Assembly: GCA_000697455.1 (NCBI GenBank)
Contig: JNET01028825.1
Location: 1 to 15,440, forward strand
Direction of reading: 5' to 3'
DNA length: 15,440 nucleotides
Source: Basidiobolus heterosporus B8920
Lineage: Eukaryota; Basidiobolomycota; Basidiobolomycetes; Basidiobolales; Basidiobolaceae
In this document: positions 8,052 to 15,440 of the stretch, one piece after another
Position numbering within the stretch: the stretch's first letter is position 1
How the letters are laid out: the number at the start of each line of letters is the position of its first letter
Notes under the pieces: generated by a model
Databases searched by the model: none
The model's input: only the letters and a program-made list of their open reading frames with translations
What the model was told of the DNA's origin: nothing
Translations under genes and position numbers: made by a program

Positions 8052-9113
8052 TCAATGCTTCGTGTGGCATTTGACAGGTTTAGGCTTCGTGTGGCATTTA
8101 CTGGATTTAGTGGTGGGCTTCATGTCGGTGCTAGCCAAGGTCGATGGCATACATGGCTTGGTATTCGTTATACTTGACTGGTAAGGCATAACTGTAGGTT
8201 GTGGCATTCCACCGTTCGATTGAACAGAAGTGTTAGTAGGCTGATTTCCACTATTTGAAAGATTGTCGGTGTTCGGAGGAACACCTACTATACTGAACGC
8301 TACAGAGGTTTGTATAACTGTCGATTGGATGGTCGTTGAGGCTGTAACATCTTTAGTAAAGGTGACTGTGGGGGTAACTGGGAAATTCCTTGAGCTGCTG
8401 ATACCGCTCACACTGCCTGATGGCGAAGAAGTGCTGGAAACAGTTATCGTCGCCAAACGTGTAATAGAGGAGGTAGGGATAAAGCGGGTCACAAGTGTAG
8501 AGCCGAAGGTTTCGATGTATTCTGTGTACGTACTATACAGGGTCGTTGTCACTCCGCCAGTCGTCACTACCAATGCATCTCCCACTCCAAGATAATTAGT
8601 CACAGTAGGACCATCAATGGTATTAATTATGGCTCTTGAAAATAGGTTTTCCACTACTGTGCCAATAGCAACACCATTTTCAACAGGGCCTGTGAGAGTG
8701 TAAACGTGATCACTTCCTCCGATGACCTCAAATGTTGTTTCCGTATCAGCACCGAAGGTTTCCGTGAGTTGTGAAGAGAATAAGGTTCTGACAATGCTGG
8801 TCAACTCTAATGAGTCTTCGAGTACGGTACTAGGAATGTATCTGGTCAATGTTTCTGGAGGTATAAGTCTGGTGATTTCAGAACGACCCACATTCTCGGT
8901 AATTGTGGCACCACTTACGGTTTCAGCATAAGTGATGGGCTGTACGGTAGCCCTTTGTGTGTGGGCAGAGATGGTACCTGTTACCCATTCAGTTTCAATG
9001 TACCATGTAACTGTTTCTGGAGGAAAGGTATGAGTGATTAGCTCTGAGCCCTGTCCCCATACTACGAGCGCTGATGTCAAAGCAAGAAAAAGGGAGCCAC
9101 CGGTGCTGAACAT
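8052..9113 (-). CDS. Secreted Thr-rich protein (paralogue B)
   Basis: A 353-residue, intron-free paralogue of the protein at 5573-6685, pointing towards it with the CAP gene between. Residues 1-20 are a signal peptide (hydrophobic core LFLALTSALVVWG, then QG). The Thr/Val-rich domain shares VTWYIETEWVTGTISAHTQR (36-54) with VSW...LVTETIQAHTKR of paralogue A. It also shares YTLTGP (138-143), INTIDGPTVTN (163-173), and YIETFGSTLVTRFIP (199-213). The Ser-rich unit appears once (PSGSVSGISSSR, 231-242), where the sister has about six. A Thr/Asn/Gln-rich linker with NxS/T sites follows. The C-terminus (332-353) is Lys/His/Cys-rich with KCHTKPKPVKCHTKH at the very end and no GPI-type hydrophobic tail. 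A TATA box 71 bases upstream fits this ATG. Function is unknown; an extracellular or wall protein is inferred. Confidence 0.85.
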   Translation of the reverse strand: MFSTGGSLFLALTSALVVWGQGSELITHTFPPETVTWYIETEWVTGTISAHTQRATVQPITYAETVSGATITENVGRSEITRLIPPETLTRYIPSTVLEDSLELTSIVRTLFSSQLTETFGADTETTFEVIGGSDHVYTLTGPVENGVAIGTVVENLFSRAIINTIDGPTVTNYLGVGDALVVTTGGVTTTLYSTYTEYIETFGSTLVTRFIPTSSITRLATITVSSTSSPSGSVSGISSSRNFPVTPTVTFTKDVTASTTIQSTVIQTSVAFSIVGVPPNTDNLSNSGNQPTNTSVQSNGGMPQPTVMPYQSSITNTKPCMPSTLASTDMKPTTKSSKCHTKPKPVKCHTKH

Positions 9114-9183
9114 GATTCACTATGAAGGCTAGGTAGTGGTAGTTTAATAATGTCTGAGAATACATCCAACTACTTGACCTCTA

Positions 9184-9190
9184 ATTTATA
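9184..9190 (-). promoter_or_regulatory. TATA box of paralogue B
   Basis: TATAAAT on the minus strand, about 71 bases upstream of the ATG at 9113. Confidence 0.45.
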
Positions 9191-9699
9191 CTTCAACCTT
9201 CAAAAGCAACTCACATTAAAAAACTTTATTTTTACACTTCATGGATATGAAACTTTTGCCACCATTAAGTGATTATCCTAGAAAGGCTAATGCATAATGG
9301 ATTTTATTGGTGGCTTGTCACCTAGCATTCGATCAATACGCACTAATTCTATTTTTATGGATCACTACGTTAAGTTCACCAAGAAATCTTTTTCGATCGG
9401 AGTTGATTAGGTCTTATTGATTCGTCAGGTTTAAAAATGATTACCAGCGCGAACAAATCGGTTGATCTCATCTTAACAAACTGAGGATTACAGATAGCCA
9501 TGGATTACAAATACTACCTGAAGCCACGTACTATTGTGAGCACGTTACTAGTACTTATGAATAGCTGAGAATTTATTTGAGACCAGTTAGCGCTGTGCTC
9601 AATGAAGAACTGAGTGAAGAAGTTCACAATGCCCCCATAAGATGTATGGCTTCAAATAATTTTATTCAATTGTGGATTATGAAATGAAATATTGTACTA
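9191..9699. other. Intergenic stretch, nothing recognised
   Basis: Upstream region of paralogue B and 3' flank of the Cys-rich gene. A minus-strand AATAAA (TTTATT at 9661-9666) lies 34 bases past the stop of the Cys-rich gene. No coding potential seen. Confidence 0.45.
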
Positions 9700-10371
9700 T
9701 TAGGCTGAGTATCCACAATATTGCTCAAAAGCGTCGAATAGTTTCTGTGAGTGCATTATTTGATAATAATACAATACAGGCTCTTGACCAGGTTTTTTCA
9801 CTGCTTTATAGAATTGTTCAGTACATGGTAGACAAATTGCCTTTTTTAGTTCTTCTCTTGGCATGGGCTCACGTCTTACGGAGTTATTTTCTAGGGCCAC
9901 GCCCGCTCGTATGACTTTGGAGAGGCAATACGAACCGTCCACTTTCTCACAAGCTATAGTGGCCGCCTCTTGACTGGCCCAAGAGCTATACACCCTCTGG
10001 TTATTTGAGCTCAGATTTTCAGAGTCACAGTTCTCAGAAACCAATTTTGCACCGTTTACGGTATTTTGTAAGCACTCTGGGCTACATACATCATCCAAAG
10101 TTGAGAAGAACAAAGGCATTTGTGGGAAGCATTTACTTAATTTTGGGTATTTCTGGTCTGCCTCCAGAATTGCTGAACGACACTTCGGACTTGGATTGTG
10201 TATTCCATCGGCAAAATGACTGGTTGGATCGGCTAAATGGGATGTAGGAATGTCCATCATGTTGAAGACTTGTTGTTTAATACTATTTACGACGGTAAAC
10301 CCATTCGCATACCCAGAAAGAGTGCCTACTCCAAGTAGCAGGAGGGACATTATGTGGGTTACGTCTTTCAT
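9700..10371 (-). CDS. Secreted ten-cysteine protein, unknown function
   Basis: A 223-residue, intron-free protein. An N-terminal signal peptide covers about residues 1-24 (core IMSLLLLGVGTLSG, then YANG|F). An alternative start at Met8 would still leave the signal core. Ten cysteines lie at 64, 81, 96, 100, 115, 141, 149, 180, 183 and 219. The even number and exported location suggest disulfides. Local motifs are VCSPEC, ACEKVDGSYC and ICLPC. The spacing resembles fungal secreted proteins with a DUF7729-like Cys pattern, but I cannot confirm membership. A seven-residue tandem duplication (PTSHLAD/PTSHFAD) occupies residues 42-55 before the Cys domain. The TATA box is about 56 bases upstream and AATAAA 34 bases downstream. 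It sits among other secreted-protein genes. Extracellular location is well supported; the role is unknown. Confidence 0.85.
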   Translation of the reverse strand: MKDVTHIMSLLLLGVGTLSGYANGFTVVNSIKQQVFNMMDIPTSHLADPTSHFADGIHNPSPKCRSAILEADQKYPKLSKCFPQMPLFFSTLDDVCSPECLQNTVNGAKLVSENCDSENLSSNNQRVYSSWASQEAATIACEKVDGSYCLSKVIRAGVALENNSVRREPMPREELKKAICLPCTEQFYKAVKKPGQEPVLYYYQIMHSQKLFDAFEQYCGYSA

Positions 10372-10426
10372 GTTTAAGGGAATCTGATGAGCAGATAAGT
10401 GATGAAATAATTGGCTCAGTGAAGGT

Positions 10427-10433
10427 ATTTATA
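10427..10433 (-). promoter_or_regulatory. TATA box of the Cys-rich gene
   Basis: TATAAAT on the minus strand, about 56 bases upstream of the ATG at 10371. Confidence 0.5.
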
Positions 10434-10937
10434 CTCAGCTTGCATCAGCCATGATGAAACAGATTATCAATTAAAGTGTCATATGCGCCTTGATGCACGA
10501 TGGTACTTACATTAGCATGAACTGGTCAAGAACAAAGGTATGATCAGCAATGGATGATGAATAGAGTGGTTTCATATCAGTTCCGAGTCCCTGACTGAAG
10601 TGCTAAAACCTGTACGGATGCATCAATAAGCGTTTTATTTATCCATGGAATATCTGTTTGCAAATTGCTCATATGCTAAGTATAATTATGTATCAAAAGT
10701 AAACGAAATTCCAGGCAGGTCAGGTGATGTGCTCAAGTTTTCTGGGTAACCCTCCTATCGGGAAGAATTGTCATCCCTCGAACCCAATGGATTCTCGACT
10801 AAGCCAAAGCTTCTGATGCGCTAAGAGCTTGACTAAACCATGACAAGTCAGTGGTGATTGCGATACCTATACGAGTTGGCCCTACCATAATAGCGACTCT
10901 AAATAAAGCAGTTTTAGATCTGGGAAACGAGGGAGAT
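10434..10937. other. Intergenic stretch with a tRNA-like relic
   Basis: No gene seen. A minus-strand B-box-like TTGGGTTCGAGGGA (about 10773-10786) is preceded by TTAGCGCATCAGA and AGCTTTGGC (about 10805-10825). Together they read like a decayed tRNA or tRNA-derived SINE head. The arms do not pair into a cloverleaf. Confidence 0.35.
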
Positions 10938-11350
10938 ATATGCTCATATCATCATCTCTTCAGTTGCTTGACCACGTGCGACGTTCCCGACATACTGCGT
11001 CCACTTGAGGCTATGGTCATTGATTACCTTATTCATATCAGTCATGGGTTACTCGGTTATTCTGTGTTCGTCGGGTACGTTGTCAAGTTTACTAATATTG
11101 CGATTGAATAACTAGTAATGACTGACTTGTTTATTGTACTTTCAACTACTGACTTGATCACCCCACACATGGCCTCTCTCATACTTTACGTTGTCCTCTA
11201 TAGCTACTATTGAACAAACCTTAACTACAACTCGTCAAACAGACAAAAGCACCTACTTTTTAATTTACCCTTTCCTTGCGCAAATAGGCTAAACTGGAGA
11301 AAAAAGTACCTGTGACGAATAGGAAATAGGAGGTAGAATAGATAAAAATG
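10938..11350 (-). pseudogene. Decayed CAP/SCP gene copy
   Basis: A broken relative of the CAP gene at 6995-7617. At 11350-11266 the minus strand matches its signal-peptide exon (FLFVTGTFFSS...KERVN against FLFITASAFSP...RERVD), but the start codon has become ATT and the exon is shortened. At 11096-10940 it matches exon 2, starting after the same AATATTAG acceptor: KLDNV against ELNDV, then MNKVINDHSLKWTQY and NVARGQATEE. A stop lies in place of part of the YNRMTHD block, the Glu of GENVARG is Gly, and another stop follows TEEMMI. Exon 3 was not found. The intron-like spacer between the two exon remnants remains, so this is a segmental duplicate and not a retrocopy. Confidence 0.8.
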
Positions 11351-11958
11351 GGCACTCTTGATTCGAAATGGCAACGAATAGACGGATAATTAGTGAATGG
11401 ATGACCAGTCAGTAGATGATTAGTGAGCGTATTCCGAATCAAAGTTGGCAAAGATGCTGTAAAAACCTTTGGCCTTGGGAAGTAGAAGAGGCAGCCAGCG
11501 AGTTTGCACATCTACAATGATTAACTCAAGGTGTTTGCAGTACTCGTATGGCCGCCAAACTCTCACTATTACAAAAACAGATGATACTATTTGTAATACA
11601 TGCACCACGTTGACTGTACAGATATGGAAGTCGAATCGTGCCGCTTTGTCTCTTTTGAGCATTGCAGTCATAATGCGATTTATATCATAATTTGAACCTC
11701 CATTAATGTTTATCAAAATCAATCCATTCTACGTGGTCTTTATACAGGACAGCGTTAAATTGTGAGGTCTGGACTTCGAAAACTAACTTCATACGTCGGA
11801 TGCTTCGGCACAAGTCAGTCGAATCAATGAGAACTTCACTCAATTATTTTAAGAGCCGTATTTGGTCTTCAGGATATTCCTATAACCTTATAGTAATCGA
11901 GGATACACAAGCTTCTCTTTGAAGGGAAATTATTGCTTGAAGTATCATAATGACTTCA
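11351..11958. other. Intergenic stretch, nothing recognised
   Basis: Frames of up to 100 codons occur on both strands (for example 11420-11722 minus) without a domain, signal peptide or exon partner. The right part leads into the sulfide:quinone oxidoreductase promoter. Confidence 0.45.
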
Positions 11959-11971
11959 TAGGGTTAGGGTT
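11959..11971 (+). promoter_or_regulatory. Telobox-like TTAGGG pair upstream of the sulfide:quinone oxidoreductase gene
   Basis: TAGGGTTAGGGTT, two overlapping copies of the TTAGGG motif, about 235 bases upstream of the ATG at 12206. In fungi, Tbf1/Teb1-type factors bind TTAGGG in gene promoters. That it works so here is inference. Confidence 0.35.
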
Positions 11972-12141
11972 CCTACTGGTGCCTAAATAGGATTCCCCAC
12001 ATTGGCTAATATGATGCCACTTTGCGCAAGCCAGCTGATTGGAAAAAATCCCTCTGATGAATGTTTTGGTGCAAGGCTTTAATGAGATTGAGGCTGTGAG
12101 GTGAACTTTTTCTGTACCACTCGGATATACCAGCTTAGATG

Positions 12142-12149
12142 TATATAAG
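12142..12149 (+). promoter_or_regulatory. TATA box of the sulfide:quinone oxidoreductase gene
   Basis: TATATAAG, 57 bases upstream of the ATG at 12206, at the spacing used by the other TATA-containing genes here. Confidence 0.55.
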
Positions 12150-12205
12150 AGGCCACTCTCCAACAAGATGCATTATCACTTGGAGTTTAACCTTGAGACT
12201 TTATC

Positions 12206-13705
12206 ATGCTAAGAGCTACCCTAGGCCGCGTCTCCAATTCTCAAAGCTTTCTCTCCACACGTCGCTATGCTTCGACCTCTGTTAGCAACTCATACAAAGT
12301 AGTGGTCGTTGGTGGTGGTCCCGGTGGTCTATCCGGTAAGTACACGACCTGTCAAGGTTAGTAAAAGCCCATCTCTAAACGGCCTCATTTCGATTAGTGT
12401 CCTCGACTTTGTCCAATATTCTGGGTAGCAAGAATGTTGCGGTGATCGAACCCTCAGATGTTCATTATGTAAGTATACATGTGAATACGCTAGTAATTCA
12501 CCAAATAGTTACTGACCTTTGCTTAGTATCAACCTTTGTGGACCTTTGTTGGTGGTGGACTCAAAAGTTTCGATCAATCCAAGAGAAATATGGGAGATGT
12601 CATGTCCAAGGATGTTGACTGGATTCAAAATTCTGCAGCTGGCTTCGAACCTGAGAAGAATGTAGTTGTCTTGAGTGATGGCCAAAGAATCGGCTATGAC
12701 TATTTGGTTGTTGCCGCGGGTATCCAAATTAACTGGGGGAACATCAAAGGACTGAAAGAATCCCTTGGTAAAGATTGCGTTACTAGCAACTACTCTGCCA
12801 CGAGTGTTCAAAAAACATGGGAGTTCATCAACAACTTCAAGGGTGGAAATGCCATATTTACTATGCCTTCCACACCTGTCAAGGTAAGGATGATAAGGAT
12901 ATACTCACCACAGGTAGCTTTTATCTAATGTGATTACTAGTGTGCCGGTGCTCCCCAGAAGATCATGTACTTGGCAGAAGAACAGTTCCGTAGAAATGGG
13001 GTTCGTGATAACGCCAAGGTCATCTACAATACCGGCATTGGCAAACTCTTTGGTATCGATAAATATGCCAAAACTTTGACCAAGATCTGCCAAGAAAGAG
13101 ATATTACCTTCAATACTACCACGGAGCTCACTGAGATCAGACCTGAAAATAGAGAGGCAGTTTTCCGGAAGACTGGCCCCAATGGTTCTGAAGAGCAAGT
13201 ATACAACTACGATTTCCTCCATGTCACTCCACCAATGGGCGCTCCTGATTTCATCAAGAATTCCCCCATTGCAGATAAGGCTGGTTGGGTCGATGTTGAT
13301 GCACTCACCCTCCAACACACCAAATACTCCAACATCTTCTCTCTTGGTGATTGCTCTTCATGCCCTACAGGCAAGACTGCCGCGGCAATTACCTCCGAGT
13401 CGCAAGTGGTGAAACGCAATCTGCTATCCTTGATGGCTGGGAAGGAGTTGACTGCCAAGTATGATGGCTACACCTCGTGCCCCCTTGTTACCGGAAGAAA
13501 CAAGCTCATCTTGGCGGAATTTAGTGGCTATGACTCCAAGCCTCTTGAAACCTTCCCAATGAACCAAGCAAAGGAGAGAGCCTCTATGTACCATCTCACC
13601 GCTCATGTTCTTCCCGAGTTTTACTGGAATGGTATCTTGAAGGGCATTTGGCATGGTCCCGGCTTCTTCCGGGGTATCCTCAACCCTAATGGTGGCCGAG
13701 AATAG
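12206..13705 (+). CDS. SQOR: Mitochondrial sulfide:quinone oxidoreductase, four exons
   Basis: Exons 12206-12335, 12398-12468, 12527-12883 and 12941-13705 total 1323 bases, giving 440 residues and TAG. Introns are 62, 58 and 57 bases with donors GTAAGT, GTAAGT and GTAAGG and TAG acceptors. The enzyme oxidises sulfide to persulfide/polysulfide and passes electrons through FAD to ubiquinone at the inner mitochondrial membrane (SQOR; fission yeast Hmt2). Residues 1-24 are an Arg/Ser-rich mitochondrial presequence (MLRATLGRVSNSQSFLSTRR). The FAD-binding glycine motif VVVVGGGPGG is at 32-41. Catalytic Cys187 lies in TPVKCAGAPQKIMYL and is split from exon 3 exactly at the intron. The second catalytic Cys is Cys324 in SLGDCSSCPTGKTAAA. 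Cys327 is an extra nearby Cys that human SQOR has as Leu. The length is normal and all key residues are present. AATAAA occurs about 94 bases after the stop. Confidence 0.95.
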
Positions 13706-13962
13706 GCCCAGATCCTTCACTCTTTACACTAACTAAATATCCATCCATAGTTTCCATTGCATATTACGCCACATTTATAATTAGCATGTTACAGTACAAA
13801 TAAACACTAGAACTCCAAGTGATGATGTGATTGATTTTGGTTCAAATTATGGGATTCATTCTGATTAGTAACGCAGACTCATAATAATTACAATTCCCCA
13901 CTGCCCCTTAAAAGTGATGGCCTACTCTCCTGCTTTCAAATACCATTCGTTTTGATAAATCG

Positions 13963-14109
13963 TTGATTAAGCTGGAGTAATGATATATGTCATGATTGAT
14001 TAAGCTGGAGTAATGATATATGTCATGATTGATTAAGCTGGAGTAATGATATATGTCATGATTGATTAAGCTGGAGTAATGATATATGTCATGATTGATT
14101 AAGCTGGAG
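13963..14109. repeat. 33-base tandem repeat, about 4.5 copies
   Basis: Copies of a 33-base unit (TTGATTAAGCTGGAG then TAATGATATATGTCATGA) follow head to tail and look identical by eye, ending in a partial copy. The perfect identity suggests recent or ongoing slippage. Each unit holds an imperfect dyad around ATGATATATGTCAT. The tract lies about 280 bases upstream of the MOB2 start. Confidence 0.93.
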
Positions 14110-14168
14110 CAGGTTTGACTTTAATTAATGAGAAAAATAAGCCTTGTTGATTTATTACTCATATGGGT

Positions 14169-14190
14169 TTACCCTTACCCTTACCCTAAT
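14169..14190. promoter_or_regulatory. TTACCC triplet ending in ACCCTAA, upstream of MOB2
   Basis: Three TTACCC units run into TAATCC, creating one ACCCTAA (TTAGGGT on the other strand), about 205 bases upstream of the MOB2 ATG. It is the mirror orientation of the TTAGGG pair before SQOR. The main unit is not a true telomeric repeat. A regulatory role is inference. Confidence 0.3.
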
Positions 14191-14390
14191 CCTTAGCCTT
14201 TGATTGTATGACGATTGATGATATCTGGGTACTCCTTTCTCCTCTCAGTTTTGGCGAACTCGTTCAGATTTTTCCCAATCGAGCTTCTTTTTACTCTAGT
14301 ACCTAATCTCTAAGCACAAGTCATTTCAATCGCCTTGAGTAAAATACAACATCCTTCATTTCAGCAGTATACCTCGTCCAAGACATACCC

Positions 14391-15314
14391 ATGAGCTTTT
14401 TCAACATTAGGTAGATGGAAACGTGCAAGTAGACAGTAAACAATTTATTAATGACTTGTTTATTCAACAGCAAACTCACATCCAAGAACAAAGTCAAACG
14501 GCCTAGTACACCAACTCCTCGTCCACTCTTTCTATCCTCACCCTTTGTTCACTCTTCTTTGGTGAAAGGAAGCTTCAAACCGATTGTAACCCTTCCAAAA
14601 TACGTAGATGAAAGCGAGTGGTTGGCAGTAAATGGTTTGGTTTCTCTAGTGAAACGTACTTGGTTGCTTTCGCCTAACGACAGGGACCTTTTCTAGTGTT
14701 TGATTTCTTCAGCTACCTGAATTTATTCTATGGGTCAATAAGTGATTTTTGCACCATGAGAGATTGTCCCACAATGTCTGCTGGTCCTGGGTAGGGAGTG
14801 TTTACTAGGCATTAGAATTTGAGACGCTTTCCTCTTACCAACAACTCTACGACATATTTTCATCTAGTGTGGAATACACTTGGGTAGATTCACAAAAGAA
14901 GAATGTCAAGTTACCCGCACCACAGTATATCGATTATGTTATGTCATGGATACAAAACATGCTGAATGATGAAAACGTATTCCCCACCAAAGCTGGTATG
15001 TTCTTTTTGAACGTGATTCGGCAAGCATGATTCGGCAAGCCAGTACTCACCAATCTATCCCCACAGGCCGGGAATTCCCTCGGGATTTTTCGATCACCAT
15101 CCGAATGATTACCAAGCAATTGTTTCGTGTGTTTGCTCATATATTCCATTGTCATTACGAGCCTCTGTTGCATCTGTGTGCCGAAGGCCATTTTCAGTCG
15201 CTGTTTGGCCATTTCATGACCTTTGCTAAAGAGTTTGACCTGTTAGATAAAAAGGAGATCCAGCCTTTAGCTGAGCTTATTTGCGAGATGGAGAACAACG
15301 GAACCATTGGCTAG
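14391..15314 (+). CDS. MOB2: MOB2, NDR-kinase co-activator, five exons
   Basis: Exons 14391-14410, 14471-14634, 14697-14790, 14868-14995 and 15067-15314 total 654 bases, giving 217 residues and TAG. Introns are 60, 62, 77 and 71 bases, and all phases close. Mob2 proteins bind and activate NDR/LATS-type kinases (Cbk1 in budding yeast, Orb6 in fission yeast) in the RAM/MOR network controlling polarity and cell separation. The start MSFFNISK is typical. [20 protein letters not shown] (38-57) is the Mob2-specific block that separates it from Mob1. [33 protein letters not shown] and [14 protein letters not shown] follow in order. The predicted zinc ligands are Cys80, Cys85, His160 and His165. Exon 1 encodes just over six residues. 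The second donor is a weak GTTTGG, chosen because only it keeps the frame (LAVN|VFDFF), with branch CTAAC nearby. A frame opening at 15027 inside intron 4 is not the real start. The promoter seems TATA-less. Confidence 0.95.
15014..15040. repeat. 14-base tandem duplication inside MOB2 intron 4
   Basis: TGATTCGGCAAGCA is followed at once by TGATTCGGCAAGC. The duplication lies wholly in the intron and adds 14 bases, so it does not affect the protein. Confidence 0.85.
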
Positions 15315-15399
15315 CACTAAGCACCTCTTCATAACCCTGACCTCATTTTCCTCCGTCTTCCATTCAATAGTATTAAGGAGGCCTTCATTAAAGCCATTT

Positions 15400-15434
15400 A
15401 GGTGTATGTTAGTGTATGTAGGTGTATATTAGTG
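15400..15434. repeat. 20-base repeat, nearly two copies, at the window end
   Basis: AGGTGTATGTTAGTGTATGT followed by AGGTGTATATTAGTG, one base different over the shared part, in the 3' flank of MOB2. It may continue beyond the window. Confidence 0.6.
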
Positions 15435-15440
15435 AAACAT

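Larger units (their letters stand above)
13706..14390. other. Intergenic region between SQOR and MOB2
   Basis: 685 bases with no gene. Contains the SQOR 3' flank (AATAAA at 13799-13804), the 33-base tandem repeat at 13963-14109, a TTACCC run with ACCCTAA at 14169-14190, and the apparently TATA-less MOB2 promoter. Confidence 0.6.

Noticed and set aside
11420-11722. 100-codon minus frame with a faint integrase-like phrase (VDVQTRW)
   Set aside because: No DDE residues, zinc motif or neighbouring element parts. The resemblance is too short to support a mobile element.
14169-14186. TTACCC x3 as an interstitial telomere tract
   Set aside because: The reverse complement is GGGTAA, which is not a rotation of TTAGGG. 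Only one ACCCTAA occurs at its edge.

Overview
This is a nuclear window from a fungus, by inference an early-diverging, AT-rich lineage (a zygomycete-grade fungus such as Kickxellomycotina is my guess, not a demonstrated placement). The genes have short introns (57 to 86 bases) with GTAAGT/GTAxGT-like donors and CTAAC-type branch sites. The conserved genes are fungal or opisthokont in type: an UNC93-like transporter, mitochondrial sulfide:quinone oxidoreductase and MOB2. Two nuclear tRNA genes carry A and B boxes and encode no CCA end.

Layout. 1-890 holds no convincing gene, only two decayed tRNA-like stretches. 891-2192 (-) is an intact intron-free UNC93-like membrane protein. 2193-5572 is a long non-coding stretch with tRNA-Thr(CGT) and tRNA-Arg(TCG), both on the minus strand. 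From 5573 to about 11350 lies a run of secreted-protein genes: a Ser/Thr-rich secreted protein (+, 5573-6685), a three-exon CAP/SCP (PR-1-like) gene (-, 6995-7617), a paralogue of the Ser/Thr-rich protein (-, 8052-9113), a ten-cysteine secreted protein (-, 9700-10371) and a decayed second CAP copy (-, about 10938-11350). Conserved genes follow: four-exon mitochondrial sulfide:quinone oxidoreductase (+, 12206-13705), a 33-base tandem repeat, and five-exon MOB2 (+, 14391-15314).

Three genes were rebuilt by joining exons, and in each case the exon lengths and phases close to a perfect reading frame: CAP (153 aa), sulfide:quinone oxidoreductase (440 aa) and MOB2 (217 aa).

The most interesting part is the 5.5-11.4 kb secretome cluster. 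Two paralogues of a family I do not recognise point towards each other around a CAP gene. One has expanded a Ser/Thr-rich repeat that its sister carries once. A Cys-rich secreted protein and a dead CAP duplicate lie alongside. This fits a birth-and-death island of cell-surface or host-interaction proteins. Its products probably act outside the cell, independently of the housekeeping genes on its right: sulfide detoxification in mitochondria, and the NDR-kinase morphogenesis co-activator MOB2.
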